Shown here piece after piece: positions 1 to 5,366 of a stretch of DNA of 5,783 nucleotides; position 1 is the stretch's first letter; each line of letters begins with the position of its first letter. Source of the stretch: Acidobacteriaceae bacterium (GTDB taxonomy: Bacteria; Acidobacteriota; Terriglobia; Terriglobales; SbA1); contig JAFAGX010000361.1 in assembly GCA_019237515.1 (NCBI GenBank), positions 1 to 5,783 of the forward strand, read 5' to 3'. Both the position numbers and the translations under genes were made by a program. The notes under the pieces are model-generated. The model searched no databases. It was not told the origin of the DNA and saw nothing but the letters and a program-made list of their open reading frames with translations.

Positions 1-474
1 GCGATCTCATTCTTTGACAGTCTTGATTTTGGCTCAGGCGAGGGCATTATGAAGATGGTCGACCTCAAGACTCTTCAGGTCGATACCGTCACGAAGGCAA
101 CGAACCTGGCGTTTCCGGTTACCTCGCCAAATGGCCACTACATTGCCGGGGCTACTATCGACGGACAAAGGCTGATGCTATTCGATTTGAGCAACGGGAA
201 ATGGTCTGAGCTGCTAAAGGCAGACGTGGGTTGGGTAACCTGGTCGCAGGACAGCACGCACATCTACTTCGATAATGGCTCCAGTGAAAACCCTGCGTTC
301 TATACAGTGCGGCTCGCTGACCACAAATTAGAGCGATTAGCAGATCTCAAGGGCTTTCGACGGGTCGTCCTGTTCGGAATCCCCTGGAGTGGCGTTACAC
401 CTGACGGTTCGCCCTTGTTGCTGCGCGACATTAGTTCGCAGGAAGTATACGCGCTGGATTTCGACGCGCCATAG
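1..474 (+). CDS. C-terminal part of a WD40-like/TolB beta-propeller protein (5' end outside window)
   Basis: The frame is open from base 1 and ends at TAG 472-474, giving 157 visible residues. The ATG at 49 lies inside the gene, because the 16 codons before it (AISFFDSLDFGSGEGI) read as ordinary propeller sequence. Three blade-like units are visible: SPNGHYIAG...LMLFDL (about residues 42-63), WSQDSTHIYFDN...FYTVRL (about 81-105) and TPDGSPLLLRDISSQEVYALDF (about 133-155). The pattern of S/T-P-D-G turns followed by beta strands is that of WD40-like PD40/TolB repeats. From memory, an ending of the form LLLRD-x-x-x-QE-x-YALD-x-x-AP is typical of acidobacterial proteins that carry an N-terminal winged-helix DNA-binding domain and a C-terminal TolB propeller. 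The N-terminus is not visible, so that architecture is inferred. The gene converges on the minus-strand VWFA unit. Ligand and function are unknown. Confidence 0.85.
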   Translation, partial: AISFFDSLDFGSGEGIMKMVDLKTLQVDTVTKATNLAFPVTSPNGHYIAGATIDGQRLMLFDLSNGKWSELLKADVGWVTWSQDSTHIYFDNGSSENPAFYTVRLADHKLERLADLKGFRRVVLFGIPWSGVTPDGSPLLLRDISSQEVYALDFDAP

Positions 475-510
475 ATACTCGTTCGCGATCTTTCAATCTC
501 GATTCGTGTC

Positions 511-536
511 AAAAGGGCAATAGCGCAACTGTGCGC
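511..536 (-). terminator. possible weak terminator hairpin after the VWFA gene pair
   Basis: In the 66-bp gap between convergent genes, GCGCA (523-527) pairs with TGCGC (532-536) across a 4-nt loop. Read on the minus strand, the hairpin lies just past the stop codon of the 780-aa gene and is followed by TATTGCCCTTTT, an interrupted U-rich run. The stem is only 5 bp and the U-tract is broken, so this is a weak candidate. No comparable hairpin was seen for the plus-strand gene ending at 474. Confidence 0.3.
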
Positions 537-540
537 CGGT

Positions 541-2883
541 TTACTCCACCTCGAATTCCGCACTCCGCGGAACGGACTTATTGCCCGCCGAATCTCTCGC
601 GCTTAGTTCCACCCGATACGAACCCGGGTCAAGTGCGTTTACCGGCAGCTTCAATCCAAGGGGAATAACCGGGTTTCCTTTTTGGATGAACGACTCGGCC
701 GTCGTAAGCCCGCTGTCGAACTTGGCTTGCCCGCTCTTCGTTTCCAGTACTTTCAATTCCCATCCAACCTGCGGCACCGAGCCGGCAGCCAACAGCGGTT
801 CGTAAACCTCGGCGTAAATCGCCGCCATGTCGCTCTTCTTGAAACGATATGTCGCTGCCGGAACGATCTGCATTCCGTGACTGACGAGCGGCGTGTGGTC
901 TTCCATCAACGCCGCGTCCAAACTTGTGCCCATATCCGCTGCGCGCCGCACGTCCTTGCTCAATGCGAGCGAACTTAAACCGAACTGCTGGCCGTTATAG
1001 GGATCGACATTGAGAGCGGTTTCGATTTTTCCGAACGCTTCCCCGCTCGAACTAAACACAACCTTAAGGTTGTACTGGCCCGAGGCAATTTCGAATTGGT
1101 TTTCATAGTGAAACGGCTGCTTCCCGAATTCCTCAACTTCCTTCTTATTCTCGAAATCCAGATTGACCCCATCACTGAAACGCGCCGCGACCGAATTATC
1201 TGCCTTGTACGCGATTCCCAGGATGTTCAGTGTTGCATGCTGCTTTCCCTTGACCTTTTCAAACTTGATCGCATTCGCAGGAACATCCATGGCCACGTCC
1301 ACTCTCGCAGTATTCGCCGAGGTATAGAAATACGGAGCTTCAATCGATGCCGCGATCGTACCCGCCTGCGTCCCATTGGCCTGGTTTTCGAGCTGTTTCT
1401 CCACCGGCTGTCCCGCCAGCATATCGGCGGGTTTTACATTGCAGTACCCGCTTCGCGAGCGCACCACTGTGTCGCCGCGCTCAACTTTTACCTTCAGCGT
1501 GTGGCAGCTTCCTTCGGGAGTCTCGGCCGGCGTGTATCCGAGCACGTAATACTCGCTCAGTTCTCTTGCGATTTTCTCCATCCCGCCCAGCAGGTCGTTG
1601 GTGTTGAGGATCACAAATCCGCCCGTGCCGTTTGCCAGCGCGTACAGCACCTGTTGGTTATCGGTTGCGCTCGGCGGGAACGGCGGAATAATCTGCCGCG
1701 GTTGATAGTTAGGGTTATAGAAGCTTGAAGACGGAATTGCCGCGTTTCCTGCTCCACGGTTGCCGGTCGTTCCACCGCCGGCAGGTGAGCCGCTATGTCC
1801 GCCGCCGGTCGGAGTTCCGCCATGACCACCGCCGCTGTTTCCACCTCCCGGCGTGCCGCCCCCCGGTGCTCCTCCTCCGCCCGGTGCACCTCCGTGACCT
1901 CCGCCACCGCCGGTGCCTCCTCCCCCCGATCCATGTTGCACGAACACCAGATGTGCTTCCGGCGTGTCCTCGTTGAGTGTCGCAGTGAGCAGTCGAACCT
2001 GGCGCCGAGTGGGCGGAGTTCCCACTTTTGCGCCGGTCACCGAAGTCGGCGCCACTAAGCCACGAACATCGATGGGATAAACCGCCACGTTGTATTTATT
2101 GCACGCATCAATCGTGGCCGTCAGTTCCGACTGCAATTCTACCGTCAGCGGAAATCCCGACGTCAACATCACCAGCGTTTTCCGTCCCGGCACTGACGAC
2201 ATATTCTTCGCCAAGTTTCTCAACGCGAGCAGAACTGTGCGTGAACCAAAGTCGCTTTCGGCGTTGCCCAGCGAGGGCATTCCCGCCGGCGGTCCGCCAA
2301 GCGACGCCACCTGAACTCCACTCTGTGAAGTAATCGAAGGGGTTGTGTTGTCGCTCGGCGGCGCATTCGATGCGACCGACGATGTCTTTACCCCAGCCAC
2401 TGCCTGCTTCAGCCGGTCGGCATTCGCGGTGAAATTCTGCGCAATCTTCGTCGCCCCGCCGAACTCGATCACCGCCATCAGCCGGTTCGGCCCGGCATTC
2501 GAATCAATGAACTTTCCGGCGGCTTCGCGCGCCCTCATCTGGTCGCTCGCGTCCATACTCGAGTTGTCAAAGAACAGCACCAAATAGTGTCTCTGCGGAT
2601 TCGCATTCGGTGCCTTTTCCGACTCATACGAAAAACTCTTGATCGTCTGCTCTTTATTGTCTTCCCAGACTTTGAAATCTTTTTGCTCCAGGTCGTGCAC
2701 GTAGTTGCCCTTCTTGTCCATCACGACCGTGTCGACCAGCACCAGCCGGCTCTCCGCCTTCAGCGTGGTAGCGGCATCCGTCTGCTGAGCTTCAACTGCA
2801 GCTGCCGAGACCATCCGCGCAATCACCAGTCCGCCGCCTATCGCGGCCATTAATAACCAGATCGCTAACGCATAACGCTTCAT
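541..2883 (-). CDS. exported VWFA-related domain protein with Gly-rich insert (780 aa)
   Basis: The ATG start at 2883 is supported by a strong Shine-Dalgarno at 2886-2893; the stop is TAA at 541-543. Residues 1-32 look like a signal peptide or N-terminal anchor (K2 R3, hydrophobic 5-22, possible cleavage near VEA at 30-32). Residues 44-87 form a beta-rich pre-VWA module (RLVLVDTVV, DLEQKDF, EDNKEQTI). The VWA core starts near 98 (HYLVLFFDNSS), continues through GRKTLVMLTSGFP (233-245) and VAVYPIDVRGL (266-276), and closes with QQVLYALANGTGGF to YYVLGYTP (410-452). This order matches the acidobacterial VWFA-related family (TIGR03436-type, from memory). The MIDAS motif is degenerate: D106-x-S108 is kept, but M110 replaces the second Ser, and TSG (241-243) stands where TDG is usual. 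A Gly-rich stretch (about 318-378) interrupts the VWA fold. Residues 515-780 are beta-rich and end in DPGSYRVELSARD, like an Ig/FN3-type domain. It is the second gene of a pair with the 616-aa paralogue. An envelope or extracellular binding role is inferred; the partner is unknown. Confidence 0.9.
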   Translation of the reverse strand: MKRYALAIWLLMAAIGGGLVIARMVSAAAVEAQQTDAATTLKAESRLVLVDTVVMDKKGNYVHDLEQKDFKVWEDNKEQTIKSFSYESEKAPNANPQRHYLVLFFDNSSMDASDQMRAREAAGKFIDSNAGPNRLMAVIEFGGATKIAQNFTANADRLKQAVAGVKTSSVASNAPPSDNTTPSITSQSGVQVASLGGPPAGMPSLGNAESDFGSRTVLLALRNLAKNMSSVPGRKTLVMLTSGFPLTVELQSELTATIDACNKYNVAVYPIDVRGLVAPTSVTGAKVGTPPTRRQVRLLTATLNEDTPEAHLVFVQHGSGGGGTGGGGGHGGAPGGGGAPGGGTPGGGNSGGGHGGTPTGGGHSGSPAGGGTTGNRGAGNAAIPSSSFYNPNYQPRQIIPPFPPSATDNQQVLYALANGTGGFVILNTNDLLGGMEKIARELSEYYVLGYTPAETPEGSCHTLKVKVERGDTVVRSRSGYCNVKPADMLAGQPVEKQLENQANGTQAGTIAASIEAPYFYTSANTARVDVAMDVPANAIKFEKVKGKQHATLNILGIAYKADNSVAARFSDGVNLDFENKKEVEEFGKQPFHYENQFEIASGQYNLKVVFSSSGEAFGKIETALNVDPYNGQQFGLSSLALSKDVRRAADMGTSLDAALMEDHTPLVSHGMQIVPAATYRFKKSDMAAIYAEVYEPLLAAGSVPQVGWELKVLETKSGQAKFDSGLTTAESFIQKGNPVIPLGLKLPVNALDPGSYRVELSARDSAGNKSVPRSAEFEVE
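1744..1932 (-). repeat. Gly-rich low-complexity segment coding within the VWFA gene
   Basis: This encodes residues about 318-380 of the 780-aa protein. It is made of GGG/GGGG runs punctuated by H, T, P, A, S and N (for example GGGHGG, GGAPGGG, GGTPTGGG). The DNA is a correspondingly degenerate array of GGN codons with no exact repeat unit. The segment sits between the VWA strand ending DVRGL (276) and the helix starting near 410, so it is a long flexible loop and not a terminal tail. Confidence 0.85.
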
Positions 2884-2885
2884 AA

Positions 2886-2893
2886 CTCACCTC
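2886..2893 (-). promoter_or_regulatory. strong ribosome binding site for the 780-aa VWFA gene
   Basis: Minus-strand GAGGTGAG lies just before the ATG at 2883 and is nearly fully complementary to the 16S rRNA 3' end. It fills most of the 12-bp gap after the TAG of the upstream 616-aa gene. It fixes the start codon and supports translation of the two genes from one message. The upstream gene itself has no comparable site. Confidence 0.8.
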
Positions 2894-2895
2894 GA

Positions 2896-4746
2896 CTACG
2901 GAATCTCAATCGGCCCATTTTCTGCCGCAATCAATCCTTCGTTGTCCCGCACTACCAGCCGCACCAGATAGCTTCCCGGCTTCACATCGAAACTGCTCTT
3001 CAGGGTCACTCCACGATCCAACTTATGTTCTAAAGTTTCATCCTTCCAATGCATTTCCAGGATCTTCTCGTTCCCGGAGATGAAGCTGCCGTTGCGATCA
3101 AATACGGCGGCCGCGATCGTCAAGTCGTTGTTGTTGCGGCCACCCGTTTTTTGAAAATGCATCCGCTTCACATCGACGTGAACCAGCACTGAGAGCTTCG
3201 CTGCTTCGTCGCTGGCCTTGAAAAATTGCGTGTGCAGATCGATCGGCAAATCGTGCATCTCTTCCTGCGAAAAAATCGCTTCCTGGATTTCCTCCCTGGC
3301 CTCGTCCTTCGCATTGGGCGCCTGTTTCGGCGCGTAATAACCTTTGCGCGCTTGAATCGTGAGTTTCGCCGGCTTGGCCAACTTCACCGTTAGCCCATGA
3401 AACGCGCCATCAAACTTCATGTTTTGCGGTGAGTATCCCAGCACGTAGTAATACTCGGGGCTCTCCGCGGCTTGTTTCAGACCATTCTCAAGATCATTAT
3501 TGTTATGGAAGAAAGTCCCGCCCGCCGATTCCGCCAGATTCAAAAGCACATCGTCGTTCGCGGTTTCTTCCAGCGATTCGTACACCGACTCTTGGGGCGA
3601 GGTGACCACGTTTGGCAGGTTTTGCCGGCTCACGTCTCCATAAAGGCTTGGCACATACAGCCCTCGCGCATCCACCGCACTCACAATCACATTCTGCCGC
3701 ACCGAGTAGTCGATGATGTCGGTAACGTCCTGCTCCTGAAACGGCGTAATAAATCCCGGTGAAACCAGAACGACGATTCGCTGTCCCGGTGCCGCGGACA
3801 TCCTTCGCACGATGTCTTTCAGCGATCGCAGAACAAGATGCGTCTCACTGTCCCCTAAAGCCAATCTCTGCTGCGCGGTTGTTTCCGCCATGGTTTGTGC
3901 GGTCTGCGATGCGATCGCAAGCTCTGCCGCATTGCCGGCGGATGCGCCCATGCCCGAGCATTGCAGCGCATCTCGCCTCGCATTATCCAGCGCCTGAGCA
4001 TCGTGCTGATTCACGATCAGGTTCGCCATGTAATAGCTCATATACGGACACTCTTGCATCTCGCTGGGCGCGATCGGACGTGGCTGCAGCCGCAGCAGCG
4101 CCTCATGCAATTTCCCCCGGTCCTCGGTGAAATCCAGGGTGCCCTCACCGGAAGTCGTAAAGATTGCCGCTCGATCAGTCGGCTGCATCATCTGCATGCG
4201 GTGCTCGGCTGCTATGCGCACTAGCGCCAGATCTTGCATTGTTAAATGCACGTCATCGAAAACGTAACCGATAAATCGCTCCGCCACGTTCGCTGTCTTC
4301 GTCGGTTCAGTTCCTTCGGCGGGAATTTCCGTTGCCTTCTGCTCCCTGGCGATCTGGCTCCCCGGCTGTTCCACCGAGAACTGGCTGATCACCTGCTGCT
4401 TGCGGTTGTCGAACAACTGGAAATCTTCTTTATGCAGGTTGCCGACGGGATGACCTTGCTGGTCACGTACCACCACCCGCAGCAAAACCAGGCGAACATT
4501 CACCTTAAACGTGGGCGCTTCATCCCGCGAACTCATTTCGGGAGTTGTCTTCTCCGCGGTCGTTGAAGCAGGGCTAGTTTGATCCGGAGGAGTCGCTGCC
4601 GGGGCCGTTTGACCAGCCGCCGACAGTACGCACGCCGCTGCAGTTAACAAATAAAGACAAAGATAAAGACGAAGAAGAAGACGCGGCGCGGAACAGCCAG
4701 AGATGAAGCGGTTGAAGATAAAGACGCGTGGCCTCTTGAAAGACAT
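2896..4746 (-). CDS. exported VWFA-related domain protein (616 aa), first gene of a two-gene unit
   Basis: ATG at 4746, TAG stop at 2896-2898. No good Shine-Dalgarno precedes the ATG, but no other Met occurs before residue 71, and the N-terminus has a basic stretch (K4 to R26) followed by a hydrophobic core (27-44), as in a signal peptide with a long n-region. TAAAC at 35-39 is only a poor lipobox. A Pro/Thr/Ala-rich linker (46-75) leads to the pre-VWA module (80-125: VRLVLLRVVVRD, LHKEDFQLFDN), which matches the paralogue position by position. The VWA region runs from about 157 to 438: FIGYVFDDVHLT, IVVLVSPGF (324-332), VIVSAVDARGL (353-363), AESAGGTFF (405-413), YYYVLGYSP (432-440). The MIDAS is more eroded than in the paralogue: D164-x-V166-x-L168, with SPG replacing TDG. 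An insert (about 227-300) with C233 and C263, possibly a disulfide, resembles one I recall in family members. The C-terminus is beta-rich and ends with KPGSYLVRLVVRD. It lies 12 bp upstream of the 780-aa paralogue. Export is likely; the function is unknown. Confidence 0.9.
   Translation of the reverse strand: MSFKRPRVFIFNRFISGCSAPRLLLRLYLCLYLLTAAACVLSAAGQTAPAATPPDQTSPASTTAEKTTPEMSSRDEAPTFKVNVRLVLLRVVVRDQQGHPVGNLHKEDFQLFDNRKQQVISQFSVEQPGSQIAREQKATEIPAEGTEPTKTANVAERFIGYVFDDVHLTMQDLALVRIAAEHRMQMMQPTDRAAIFTTSGEGTLDFTEDRGKLHEALLRLQPRPIAPSEMQECPYMSYYMANLIVNQHDAQALDNARRDALQCSGMGASAGNAAELAIASQTAQTMAETTAQQRLALGDSETHLVLRSLKDIVRRMSAAPGQRIVVLVSPGFITPFQEQDVTDIIDYSVRQNVIVSAVDARGLYVPSLYGDVSRQNLPNVVTSPQESVYESLEETANDDVLLNLAESAGGTFFHNNNDLENGLKQAAESPEYYYVLGYSPQNMKFDGAFHGLTVKLAKPAKLTIQARKGYYAPKQAPNAKDEAREEIQEAIFSQEEMHDLPIDLHTQFFKASDEAAKLSVLVHVDVKRMHFQKTGGRNNNDLTIAAAVFDRNGSFISGNEKILEMHWKDETLEHKLDRGVTLKSSFDVKPGSYLVRLVVRDNEGLIAAENGPIEIP
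4648..4680 (-). repeat. hexamer-like microsatellite coding for the signal-peptide core
   Basis: On the minus strand four imperfect 6-nt units of form CTTYRT (CTTCGT, CTTTAT, CTTTGT, CTTTAT; 4651-4674) follow two more CTT codons (4675-4680). They encode the alternating L-R-L-Y-L-C-L-Y pattern at residues 25-32 of the 616-aa protein. The unit is a multiple of three, so slippage would change the length of the hydrophobic core without shifting the frame. Confidence 0.7.
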
Positions 4747-4830
4747 GGCTTTACAGCGGCGTTAACCGCCCAGGCGGGAGCCCCATAAGCATACGCTCTT
4801 TGCCGGAAATTGCCACCAGTGCTTGTGTAG

Positions 4831-4886
4831 GGACAGCCGCCCTCGGCTGTCCGGCGGAGAGCGGCTCCGCAGCGGGTGCCCCACCC
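4831..4886. repeat. three adjacent short hairpins
   Basis: Three perfect inverted repeats follow one another. GGACAGCCG (4831-4839) pairs with CGGCTGTCC (4844-4852), a 9-bp stem with a 4-nt loop. GCGGAG (4854-4859) pairs with CTCCGC (4865-4870) around a 5-nt loop. GGGTG (4874-4878) pairs with CACCC (4882-4886) around a 3-nt loop. None is followed by a T-run on either strand, so they are REP-like palindromes rather than intrinsic terminators. The third recurs at 5044-5056. Confidence 0.75.
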
Positions 4887-4906
4887 GAGCCGAATGTTCC
4901 TGACGC
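4874..4906. repeat. direct repeat A, copy 1 (GGGTGCCCCACCC plus flank)
   Basis: The hairpin GGGTGCCCCACCC is followed by GAGCCGAATGTTC. The same order (GGGTGCTCCACCC, then TTAGCCGAGCGTTC) occurs at 5044-5070, so the two are diverged copies of one module about 170 bp apart. Each copy lies upstream of a GTCATCC-type core. Confidence 0.65.
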
Positions 4907-4920
4907 CCCCCTTTTACATT

Positions 4921-5026
4921 GTCATCCTGAGCAAGCCGCTTTTGCGCAGCGAAGGATCTGGGCGAGCCGCGCGAATCATCGCGATTCAGGAGCGATGAAA
5001 GAATCGCGCGTTTGGCTCGCATCCTT
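4921..5026. repeat. palindromic GTCATCC...GGATCTG element, copy 1, with long inverted repeat
   Basis: The core begins GTCATCCTGAGC (4921-4932) and ends GAAGGATCTG (4951-4960), with the ATCC/GGAT ends inverted. An imperfect inverted repeat overlaps it: 4952-4977 (AAGGAT...GCGAGCC...GCGCGAATC) pairs with 5001-5026 (GAATCGCGCG...GGCTCGCATCCTT) across a 23-nt loop, with small bulges. From memory, GTCATCCTGAGC...AAGGATCT sequences are abundant intergenic repeats in Acidobacteriota and related genomes. They resemble REP-type palindromes. No transposase is in the window. Confidence 0.75.
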
Positions 5027-5043
5027 ATCTACTGCGTAGCCCC

Positions 5044-5088
5044 GGGTGCTCCACCCTTAGCCGAGCGTTCTTTGCGATGCTACGGTGG
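5044..5088. repeat. direct repeat A, copy 2, with wider fold-back
   Basis: GGGTGCTCCACCC (5044-5056) repeats the 5-bp stem and 3-nt loop of copy 1, with one loop base changed. In addition CCACCCTTAGC (5051-5061) can pair imperfectly with GCTACGGTGG (5079-5088), an alternative fold not available in copy 1. Confidence 0.6.
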
Positions 5089-5106
5089 GCTATTTGTTTT
5101 TGTGTT

Positions 5107-5190
5107 GTCATCCCGAGCGGAGTCGAGGGATCTGCAGTTCCGAATTGGGAAGTGCAGCCCGACCCACCACCTTTTTCCCAATTCGGCACT
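5107..5190. repeat. palindromic GTCATCC...GGATCTG element, copy 2, with long inverted repeat
   Basis: The core GTCATCCCGAGC...GAGGGATCTG (5107-5134) is a shorter version of copy 1, lacking about 12 central bases. It is followed at once by an inverted repeat: AGTTCCGAATTGGGAA (5136-5151) against TTCCCAATTCGGCACT (5175-5190). This is 15 of 16 pairs, including a perfect 12-bp stem, with a 23-nt loop. There is no terminal T-run, so it is not a standard terminator, although a transcript could fold stably here. Confidence 0.8.
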
Positions 5191-5266
5191 CCCCTTGTCA
5201 AGCCCCCAAATTCACCCAATTCACGCCATCTCTATGCACCCGCAAGACATATATTTTCCCAAAACT

Positions 5267-5275
5267 TGTCATAAT
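5267..5275 (+). promoter_or_regulatory. upstream extended -10 motif (TGTCATAAT)
   Basis: TG-n-CATAAT matches the extended -10 consensus TG-n-TATAAT at all but one base. It lies 23 bp before a perfect copy, in an AT-rich patch within otherwise GC-rich DNA. No clear -35 was seen upstream. It could be a second promoter for the nuclease gene; alternatively its TTGTCA (5266-5271) might serve as a poor -35, but the 21-bp spacer to the downstream -10 is too long. Confidence 0.4.
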
Positions 5276-5289
5276 GCCCATATGCAAAT

Positions 5290-5298
5290 TGCTATAAT
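5290..5298 (+). promoter_or_regulatory. extended -10 promoter (TGCTATAAT) for the nuclease leader
   Basis: TATAAT (5293-5298) is a perfect -10 hexamer preceded by TG-n, the extended -10 element that can work without a -35. Transcription would start near 5305 and run toward the nuclease ORF at 5367. The 9-bp palindrome GCAAATTGC (5284-5292) overlaps the TG element and might be an operator, which is speculative. Confidence 0.6.
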
Positions 5299-5324
5299 AA
5301 GAACAGAGGCAAATAGCTTCTGAT

Positions 5325-5349
5325 GAGGCCCGTCCCTGGGCCGCTTTTT
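5325..5349 (+). terminator. intrinsic-terminator-like hairpin between promoter and nuclease ORF
   Basis: GGCCC (5327-5331) pairs with GGGCC (5338-5342) around the 6-nt loop GTCCCT, with one more G-C pair beyond an A-G mismatch. It is followed directly by GC and five Ts (5345-5349). It ends 17 nt before the ATG at 5367 and begins about 20 nt after the predicted start site, so it would end a leader of about 45 nt. It could be an attenuator or the end of a small RNA. Confidence 0.55.
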
Positions 5350-5366
5350 CATTCCCCGGACAATTC

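Larger units (their letters stand above)
4747..5366. other. 620-bp intergenic region without a supported gene
   Basis: This lies between the divergent VWFA unit and the nuclease gene. Short open frames here are products of the palindromic repeats: their translations contain peptides such as CHPERSRG, VIPSGVEGS and SSRAESRD, which I know as common spurious products of this repeat type. The left 80 bp (4747-4830) should carry the promoter of the VWFA pair, but only a weak -10-like TATGCT (minus strand, 4788-4793) was seen. The middle (4831-5190) is repeats. The stretch 5191-5260 shows nothing clear except ATTCACCC/ATTCACGC side by side near 5211-5226. The right end carries promoter motifs and a terminator-like hairpin. 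Confidence 0.75.

Noticed and set aside
1096..1728. 210-codon plus-strand open frame
   Set aside because: It is fully antisense to the 780-aa VWFA gene, which has a signal peptide, conserved motifs and a strong ribosome binding site.
4788..4793. TATGCT on the minus strand as a -10 box for the VWFA pair
   Set aside because: Only four of six consensus bases match, and no acceptable -35 or TG extension is at the right spacing. The true promoter cannot be placed by eye.
4762..5022. 86-codon minus-strand open frame
   Set aside because: It covers the hairpin cluster and repeat copy 1. The peptide is compositionally repeat-derived, with no ribosome binding site or domain.
4831..5190. CRISPR array
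   Set aside because: The repeats are few, differ in length, are strongly palindromic and unevenly spaced, and no cas gene is present.
5012..5323. 103-codon plus-strand open frame and overlapping short frames
   Set aside because: They run through the GTCATCC palindromes and give repeat-derived peptides such as SSRAESRD and CHPERSRG. They also cross the promoter motifs.
5320..5344. Hammerhead-ribozyme-like core: CTGATGA directly followed by a GC stem (GGCCC/GGGCC)
   Set aside because: The stem is followed by GCTTTTT in place of the required GAAA, and no flanking stems I and III were found. It fits an intrinsic terminator better.
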